Part shown: positions 23,098 to 27,842 of the stretch, piece by piece
Layout: each line of letters starts with the position of its first letter
Position numbering within the stretch: position 1 is the first letter of the stretch
Origin: an uncultured Clostridium sp.
GTDB lineage: Bacteria > Bacillota > Clostridia > Lachnospirales > Lachnospiraceae
Length of the DNA: 27,842 bases
NCBI GenBank assembly: GCA_900543885.1
Contig: UQTA01000040.1
Location: 1 to 27,842 of the forward strand
Reading direction: 5' to 3'
Program-made: the position numbers and the translations under genes
The notes under the pieces: model-generated
The model's input: the letters and a program-made list of their open reading frames with translations, nothing else
The model's database searches: none
Told to the model about the DNA's origin: nothing

Positions 23098-23289
23098 GTT
23101 ACAATTCGTTACTGTTCATGCGTTGCATGACCAGCAACGGAATTTGCCGTGGCTTCGCATTTAAATACGGCAAATTCCCGCTGCCACTACGTTATCGTAC
23201 GGCACTTTCGGTTCCAAAAGTGCCTACCATGTACAGTAACTACAATTCAGCCTTGCATCTTCTTGCCCGCTTGCAGCGGACAAGAAGCT
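23098..23289 (-). repeat. Older hairpin repeat, copy 2, interrupted by the MITE
   Basis: This is the opposite-strand copy of the repeat at 5622-5813. Its hairpin is intact: CTTCTTGCCCGC (23259-23270), a five-base loop, GCGGACAAGAAG (23276-23287). It is followed on the minus strand by ATGCAAGGCTGAATTGTA, where the MITE has inserted. With the promoter above it accounts for the 340-base gap between the two genes. Confidence 0.7.
23108..23240 (-). mobile_element. MITE-like element, copy 2 (133 bp)
   Basis: This is the inverted counterpart of 5653-5786, with one missing base and two substitutions over 133 positions. It is flanked by its own perfect 8-base duplication TACAATTC (23100-23107 and 23241-23248), different from that of copy 1, which shows two independent insertions. 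The same ends, hairpins and lack of coding capacity apply. It lies between the M20 peptidase stop codon and the nucleotidyltransferase promoter. Confidence 0.85.
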
Positions 23290-23302
23290 TTGGGCGTCAG
23301 CC

Positions 23303-24529
23303 TTATAAAAATTTAGCGTCAAACAGCACATTTTCTGCCAGAGCAGTAAGCACCTTCTGCACTCTGCACACATCTTCATATGGGACATACTCATTTGGCT
23401 TATGGGCCAGCTCTAAGCTTCCCGGACCGTAGGACATACAATTATGGTTCAACAGAGTTCCTGCGATCACCGCCGTATCTGTATATCCGTTAAAAGAACC
23501 TACCACTGCCTCTTCTCCAGTTACCTTCTCAACTGCTGCTTTTAAATTTGCCAGAAGCTTTGAATTGTCATCCTTTTCTACATAAGGACGATCGCCGGTA
23601 ATAATATAGCTTCCCTTTACTCCCGGTATTTCTTCCTCTGCTTTCCTGATCGCCCGGTCTACAATAGCTTTGGCTGCCGCTGTATCTGTAGGCGGCACCA
23701 GACGCATATCGATCCACACTTTGGCACTGTCCGGCACTACATAGGGGCGATAACCACCTGTGATCTGTCCAAACGTAACCGTAGAGATCCCCAGGTCATG
23801 GTGAGCCGGGCATGCTTTGATCTCTTTTCTGATGCTGCTGATGGCTTCTGCCATAGCTGCAATGGCATCCGCTCCCTTCCACGGATTGCTGGCATGAGCG
23901 GTAATTCCCGTCATGGTCAGTTCAAACCAGGTTCTGCCCTTGTGAGCTACCTGGATCTGGCCGTCCGTAGGCTCTGTATCCAAAATCCAGTCATCTTTTG
24001 TGACCCAACCAGCCTTAATAGCAGCTTCTACTCCGCGCATAAAATCCTCTTCATCTACAGAGCAGATCATTGCAAATGGCTTTTGTGGAAGTTCACCTTT
24101 TTCTCCCACCTTCTTTACCATATTTTTAAAAGCCTTTAAGGCGCATGCAAGACCGGATTTCATATCACAGGCACCACGCCCATACATTTTTCCGTCACGG
24201 ACCATGGCACTTAAGGGCGAAATATCCTCATCCCAGCCATCTCCCAGCATAACGGTATCCATGTGGCAGATATAAATAAGTCCCGGTCCTTCTGTTTTTC
24301 CCGGTATCTTTGCCATTACATTAAAACGGCCAGGCAGAACTTCCAGACGGCTTACATGGATCTGGTCTGCCATTTTTCCTCCAAAATCTGCGATCTGCTT
24401 TTTAAACCAGTCTGTGATCCACAGACCGATCTCCTCTTCATAGGCTCCCGGATCAGAGCTGTCAATCTGCACCAGCTGTTTAGCCAGCTCCCAGGCTTCC
24501 TGTTCTTCTCTTTCTTTTTCTGCTTTCAT
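23303..24529 (-). CDS. M20-family metallopeptidase (ArgE/DapE-like)
   Basis: 408 residues from ATG 24529 with AGGAG upstream; a TTG 21 bases earlier precedes that site and is rejected. The zinc-site pattern of the family is complete: H in ICHMDTV, D in GRGACDMKSG, the E-E pair in SVDEED, D in LDTEPTDG and H in ELAHKPNEY. The dimerisation lid lies between, around VAHKGRTWFELTMTG and the ITAHASNPWKGADA motif. Family members remove acyl or amino-acid groups from N-acylated amino acids or short peptides. The substrate is not evident. It is transcribed divergently from the yitT-family gene, with about 115 bases between the start of the one and the other's leader. Confidence 0.9.
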   Translation of the reverse strand: MKAEKEREEQEAWELAKQLVQIDSSDPGAYEEEIGLWITDWFKKQIADFGGKMADQIHVSRLEVLPGRFNVMAKIPGKTEGPGLIYICHMDTVMLGDGWDEDISPLSAMVRDGKMYGRGACDMKSGLACALKAFKNMVKKVGEKGELPQKPFAMICSVDEEDFMRGVEAAIKAGWVTKDDWILDTEPTDGQIQVAHKGRTWFELTMTGITAHASNPWKGADAIAAMAEAISSIRKEIKACPAHHDLGISTVTFGQITGGYRPYVVPDSAKVWIDMRLVPPTDTAAAKAIVDRAIRKAEEEIPGVKGSYIITGDRPYVEKDDNSKLLANLKAAVEKVTGEEAVVGSFNGYTDTAVIAGTLLNHNCMSYGPGSLELAHKPNEYVPYEDVCRVQKVLTALAENVLFDAKFL

Positions 24530-24598
24530 TTTATCTTCTCCTTTCGGCAATCATTTGCTACAACCATTTTGTTGTTATTATCTTAATAAAAAAGGTGA

Positions 24599-24627
24599 TT
24601 GCACTTGTATCCCTTCCCTACTATTAT
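24599..24627 (+). promoter_or_regulatory. Promoter of the yitT-family gene
   Basis: TTGCAC (24599-24604), 17 bases, TATTAT (24622-24627). The same bases read TATAAT (24623-24628) on the minus strand, a possible -10 for the divergent M20 gene, but its -35 is weak. Confidence 0.5.
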
Positions 24628-24644
24628 AGGAGAGGGTTAAAAAT

Positions 24645-24749
24645 ATGAATAGCCCACTTAACAAAATTAAGAAATATCTTATTAAGGAGCATTTAAATCA
24701 TTATGATGATGAAAGAAATAAAAAGTCCATTTTGGCGTACCATTTATGA
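24645..24749 (+). CDS. Possible 34-codon leader ORF overlapping the yitT-family start
   Basis: An ATG at 24645 preceded by GGAGAGGG opens a 34-residue frame (MNSPLNKIKKYLIKEHLNHY and on) that ends inside the next gene, in another frame. It could couple translation to that gene. Against it, the predicted transcription start near 24634 would fall inside its ribosome site, and the peptide matches nothing I know. Confidence 0.2.
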   Translation: MNSPLNKIKKYLIKEHLNHYDDERNKKSILAYHL

Positions 24750-25572
24750 ATATGGATTAATTACCGTCAGCATCTGGATCATGGTGATCGGAATCTACTT
24801 TTTCAAATTTCCAAACCATTTTGCATTCGGAGGCATCACCGGTTTTTCCACTGTTGTAAGCCAGCTGACACATTGGTCCGCCAGTGATTTTACATCGGTT
24901 ACCAATACAGCCCTTCTGCTGCTAGGTTTCTTATTCCTTGGCAGAAGCTTCGGACTGAAGACTGTATACGCAACTATGGTCATGTCCGTAAGCTTATCAC
25001 TTCTTGAACGCTTCTGTCCATTAAGTGCCCCCCTTACCAACCAGCCGCTTCTTGAACTGATGTTTGCCATCTTTCTTCCGGCTGTAGGAACTGCGATCCT
25101 CTTTAATATCGGAGCATCCAGCGGCGGTACCGACATCATTGCCATGGTCTTAAAAAAATATTCCAGCATGAATATTGGTACTGTGCTGATGTTAGTCGAT
25201 ATTGCATCTGTGATCGCTTCTTACTTTATCTTCGGAGTAGAGACCGGCTTATTCTCTACCATCGGTCTTGCCGCAAAATCACTGGTAATCGATGATGTGA
25301 TCGAGAATATCAACCTTTGCAAATGCTTCAACATCATCTGCGATGATCCAAAACCGATCTGCGATTTTATTATCAATGACTTAAACCGCAGCGCAACTGT
25401 ATACCATGCAGAAGGTGCCTTTACTCACCACGATAAAACAGTTATCATGACTACCATGAAACGCAGTCAGGCATTGAGACTGCGCAACTACATCCGGCGC
25501 GTAGAACCAACTGCATTTATGCTGATCTCCAATTCCAGCGAGATCGTTGGAAAAGGCTTTTTGGCAAGTTAA
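24703..25572 (+). CDS. YitT family membrane protein
   Basis: 289 residues; AGGAG lies 13 bases before the first of two adjacent ATGs. The N-terminal 200 residues hold about five or six membrane spans with the family's NHFAFGGITGFSTV, FLGRSFGLKT and NIGASSGGTDIIAMVLKKYS. The C-terminal 85 residues are the cytoplasmic DUF2179 domain (NRSATVYHAEGAFTHHDKTV, then ALRLRNYIRRVEPTAFM). Firmicutes carry several copies; their transport or signalling role is not established. The gene stands alone between its own promoter and a strong terminator. Confidence 0.92.
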   Translation: MMMKEIKSPFWRTIYEYGLITVSIWIMVIGIYFFKFPNHFAFGGITGFSTVVSQLTHWSASDFTSVTNTALLLLGFLFLGRSFGLKTVYATMVMSVSLSLLERFCPLSAPLTNQPLLELMFAIFLPAVGTAILFNIGASSGGTDIIAMVLKKYSSMNIGTVLMLVDIASVIASYFIFGVETGLFSTIGLAAKSLVIDDVIENINLCKCFNIICDDPKPICDFIINDLNRSATVYHAEGAFTHHDKTVIMTTMKRSQALRLRNYIRRVEPTAFMLISNSSEIVGKGFLAS

Positions 25573-25666
25573 AGATTTCTGTGTTGCGGTATAGATGATT
25601 ATAGCAGAAAACTTAGATTTATGCGAATCCTGAGAAATTGTCATTGGGCATTTTTTACAATAAAAC

Positions 25667-25723
25667 AAGCTGCTTATGATCTGGTTTTCATTTCCTGGAA
25701 ACGGATCATAAAGCAGCTTTTTT
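25667..25723 (+). terminator. Terminator of the yitT-family gene
   Basis: AAGCTGCTTATGATC (25667-25681) pairs with GATCATAAAGCAGCTT (25704-25718) with one bulge, then TTTTTT. Confidence 0.85.
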
Positions 25724-25744
25724 GTTTTGCCCAAAACCCCTGCA

Positions 25745-25773
25745 TTGTCCCAATTACGGATTTATGCTATACT
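25745..25773 (+). promoter_or_regulatory. Promoter of rpoN
   Basis: TTGTCC (25745-25750), 17 bases, TATACT (25768-25773). The leader to the ATG at 25871 is about 90 bases and contains a small CGCG-TCAA-CGCG hairpin. Confidence 0.65.
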
Positions 25774-25870
25774 GTAATGAGCACATTGTCTGTATCAGAA
25801 TACAGGAAATCGCGTCAACGCGAGTTTAAAATGTCTGTTTACACACCACAAAAAAAGAGGGGGAACTACC

Positions 25871-27256
25871 ATGGATCTGAAACTACAGGTAAAGCAATCA
25901 CAGGTCTTGTCACAACGCATGATCCAGTCTGCAGAGATCCTTCAGATGACATCTCAGGAATTAAATACATATGTAAATGATCTTGCACTGGAAAATCCGG
26001 TGATCGATATTGTAGAGCCAATGACCGGAGACAATCAGAAAGAGTCCATTGAACAGCAGCAGTGGCTTAATTCCTTTAACGAAGAAAATTATTATCTGTA
26101 CCAGCGTCAGAATAATGATGACGACTATGATTTTAGGGACACCTGGAACATCAATACCGATGAAGGCGAAACATTAGCTGACTACCTCTGGTCCCAGCTG
26201 ATCACAGAAAATTTCTCTGAACTGGAAACTGAGATCATCCATTTCTGTCTGGACAGTCTGGACAACCGGGGATATCTGACGGAAACACCAGAAGATATTG
26301 CTGCTTATTTTAAAACAGATACAGAAACCATTGACCATATCTTAAATGAACTGAAATCCTTAGATCCTGCTGGCGTCTGTGCCTTTAATCTGGAAGACTG
26401 TCTAAAACTCCAGCTAGAGCGCAAGAAGATGCTTACGCCTCTGATGGAATCACTGATTGATGATCATCTGGATATGGTAGCTAAAAACCAGATCCCGGCT
26501 ATTGCCAGAACACTCCACCTTTCTTCCGGTGAAGCAGCTGGCTATTGCCAGATCATCAAATCCTTAAATCCTAAACCAGGCGTATCCTTCAGCAGCAGGG
26601 ATCAGCTGCGCTACATTATCCCGGATGTTACGATCGTAAAATTCAAAGATCATTTTGACATTTTATTAAACGAATCCATGTATCCGGGCATTGAAGTCAA
26701 CAGCTACTACCGCCAGATGAATCAGGCTCCTGATTCCCAGGAATTAAAGGAATATCTTGGAAATAAGATCCGCCAGGCCGAATGGGTCAAACAGTGCATC
26801 ACACAGCGCAGCAAGACTATGATGGATGTATCCAGAGTGATCTTACAGCGCCAGGAAGCTTTCTTTACCCATGGTCCCAACTATTTAAAGCCACTGCGTA
26901 TGGCAGATATTGCAGAAGCGCTGGGGATCCATGAATCCACTGTCAGCCGTGCTGTCAGCAAAAAGTACCTTCAGTGCTCCTGGGGAATCTATCCCATGAA
27001 TTTCTTCTTCTCACGAAATGTAGGTACTCCTTCCACCAAAACGGCAGATGATCCTTCGAAAGCAGTAACTGCCCGTAAGATCAAGCAGCTGCTCCATGAG
27101 ATCATTGAAGAAGAAAACAAGAAAAAGCCTTATAGTGACCGTATCCTTGGAGAAAAACTGGCAGAAAAGGGAATTTCCATTTCCCGGCGTACTGTTGCAA
27201 AATACAGAGAAGAAGAAGGAATACCTGATGCCAGCGGCCGGAAAGAATACACGTAA
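25871..27256 (+). CDS. rpoN: RNA polymerase sigma-54 factor
   Basis: 461 residues, full length. Region I (1-50) is the Gln/Leu-rich activator-interacting part (LKLQVKQSQVLSQRMIQSAE, then LALENPVID). An acidic region II follows, then the core-binding domain (about 100-290), the helix-turn-helix that reads the -12 element (MADIAEALGIHESTVSRAVS) and the RpoN box RRTVAKYRE (439-447) that reads -24. Sigma-54 needs an AAA+ activator to open promoters; no such activator and no obvious -24/-12 promoter (TGGCAC-N5-TTGC) was noticed in this window, so its targets lie elsewhere. GAGGGGG precedes the ATG. Confidence 0.95.
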   Translation: MDLKLQVKQSQVLSQRMIQSAEILQMTSQELNTYVNDLALENPVIDIVEPMTGDNQKESIEQQQWLNSFNEENYYLYQRQNNDDDYDFRDTWNINTDEGETLADYLWSQLITENFSELETEIIHFCLDSLDNRGYLTETPEDIAAYFKTDTETIDHILNELKSLDPAGVCAFNLEDCLKLQLERKKMLTPLMESLIDDHLDMVAKNQIPAIARTLHLSSGEAAGYCQIIKSLNPKPGVSFSSRDQLRYIIPDVTIVKFKDHFDILLNESMYPGIEVNSYYRQMNQAPDSQELKEYLGNKIRQAEWVKQCITQRSKTMMDVSRVILQRQEAFFTHGPNYLKPLRMADIAEALGIHESTVSRAVSKKYLQCSWGIYPMNFFFSRNVGTPSTKTADDPSKAVTARKIKQLLHEIIEEENKKKPYSDRILGEKLAEKGISISRRTVAKYREEEGIPDASGRKEYT

Positions 27257-27320
27257 AGCTCCCTTTTGAAGCGCCTTCCAAAGAAAGTAAAAATTATTAA
27301 AAAAAAAATTTAAAAAACTC

Positions 27321-27349
27321 TTGACTTTTTCCCTAAAAAAAGGTAAGAT
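27321..27349 (+). promoter_or_regulatory. Promoter of the tRNA array
   Basis: TTGACT (27321-27326), 17 bases, TAAGAT (27344-27349), 40 bases before the first tRNA. Confidence 0.7.
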
Positions 27350-27389
27350 ATCACCGTTGTCGGTAATACAAATCATTGCTGACCGGGAT

Positions 27390-27462
<73 letters not shown>

Positions 27463-27466
27463 CTGT

Positions 27467-27537
27467 GCAGGTGTAGTTCAATGGTAGAACACTAGCCTTC
27501 CAAGCTAGATACGTGGGTTCGATTCCCATCACCTGCT
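27467..27537 (+). tRNA. tRNA-Gly (TCC)
   Basis: 71 bases. The acceptor stem GCAGGTG/CACCTGC is perfect, the anticodon stem CTAGC/GCTAG carries loop CTTCCAA with anticodon TCC, and the discriminator is T. It starts 4 bases after tRNA-Phe; CCA is not encoded. Confidence 0.97.
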
Positions 27538-27563
27538 TTGAAAATTAAATATTTTCAATTTAT

Positions 27564-27635
27564 GCGCGAGTGGCTCAGGGGTGGAGCACCACCTTGCCAA
27601 GGTGGGGGCCGCGGGTTCGAATCCCGTCTCGCGCT
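27564..27635 (+). tRNA. tRNA-Gly (GCC)
   Basis: 72 bases. The acceptor stem GCGCGAG/CTCGCGC is perfect, the anticodon stem CACCT/AGGTG carries loop TGCCA with anticodon GCC, and the discriminator is T. CCA is not encoded. With its neighbours it forms one transcript. Confidence 0.97.
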
Positions 27636-27648
27636 TTTTATTTTTTTT

Positions 27649-27677
27649 AAACGGTTGCTGTACAGCAGCCGTTTTTT
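27649..27677 (+). terminator. Terminator of the tRNA array
   Basis: ACGGTTGCTG (27651-27660) pairs with CAGCAGCCGT (27663-27672) across a two-base loop with one G-U pair, followed by TTTTTT. Confidence 0.85.
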
Positions 27678-27689
27678 CTATCTGGTCAT

Positions 27690-27842
27690 AACAAAATTGC
27701 GATTTAATTGCGAAAGGTCCGAAAGAGCCCCGCCATGTATAAACGCATTCACGGCAATTTTCTGGACCTTTTGTTCCGCCGCCAATTAGACAGGGCTCCG
27801 GCCAACTCACACGCTTCGCGTGTTCAGGCAACGCCTCCGCCC
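27690..27842. repeat. Structured, gene-free right edge, possibly part of a repeat
   Basis: AAAGGTCC (27713) pairs with GGACCTTT (27764), with hairpin CACACGC-TTC-GCGTGTT near 27808. AAAGGTCCGAAA also occurs, on the minus strand, in the structured repeat at 11779-11954. The stretch runs off the window, so its limits are unknown. No gene is seen. Confidence 0.35.

Noticed and set aside
27529..27831. 100-codon minus-strand frame containing ETGFEPAAPTLARWCSTPEPLA
   Set aside because: It is the antisense of tRNA-Gly(GCC); this peptide is a well-known false translation of tRNA genes.

Overview
The window looks like chromosomal DNA from a spore-forming gut Clostridia, most likely a member of the Lachnospiraceae. 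This rests on the protein content: a YyaC-type spore protease, a YitT family protein, MutS2, sigma-54, a DUF5711 protein and a choline-binding-like surface protein. The moderate base composition and the many strong AGGAGG-type ribosome sites and TTGACA/TATAAT promoters fit the same group. No taxonomic marker such as rRNA is present, so this is inference.

Layout. (1) 1-5575, all minus strand: the 5' end of an exported solute-binding-domain protein, then yhaM-rlmD (RNA turnover and 23S rRNA methylation), a membrane-anchored HtrA-like protein that has lost its catalytic triad, and a Na+/Ca2+ exchanger-type antiporter behind a yybP-ykoY (Mn2+) riboswitch. (2) 5600-11764, plus strand: a nested repeat, then mutS2, a response regulator and a sensor kinase packed as one operon, then a secreted surface protein. 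(3) 11779-17310, an accessory segment: a structured repeat, an IS200-type element, a hydrolase/citrate-type transporter operon divergent from a LysR regulator across a perfect 30-bp palindrome, and a decayed IS630 transposase abutting a ParB-like fragment. (4) 17377-24529, minus strand: ROK glucokinase, DUF5711 protein, a LysM protein with an MPN-like cytoplasmic domain, yyaC, a nucleotidyltransferase, a second nested repeat and an M20 peptidase. (5) 24599-27842, plus strand: yitT-family gene, rpoN, and a tRNA-Phe/Gly/Gly array.

The most striking structure is a 133/134-bp MITE-like element present twice in opposite orientations (5653-5786 and 23108-23240). It has 13-bp terminal inverted repeats, three internal hairpins, and a different perfect 8-bp target duplication at each site. 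Both copies sit inside the same older hairpin repeat, at points about 15 bp apart. Other points of interest are the riboswitch-controlled antiporter, the pseudo-HtrA protein, and the MPN-like/TM/LysM protein. No CRISPR array, prophage or recognisable defence cassette was found.
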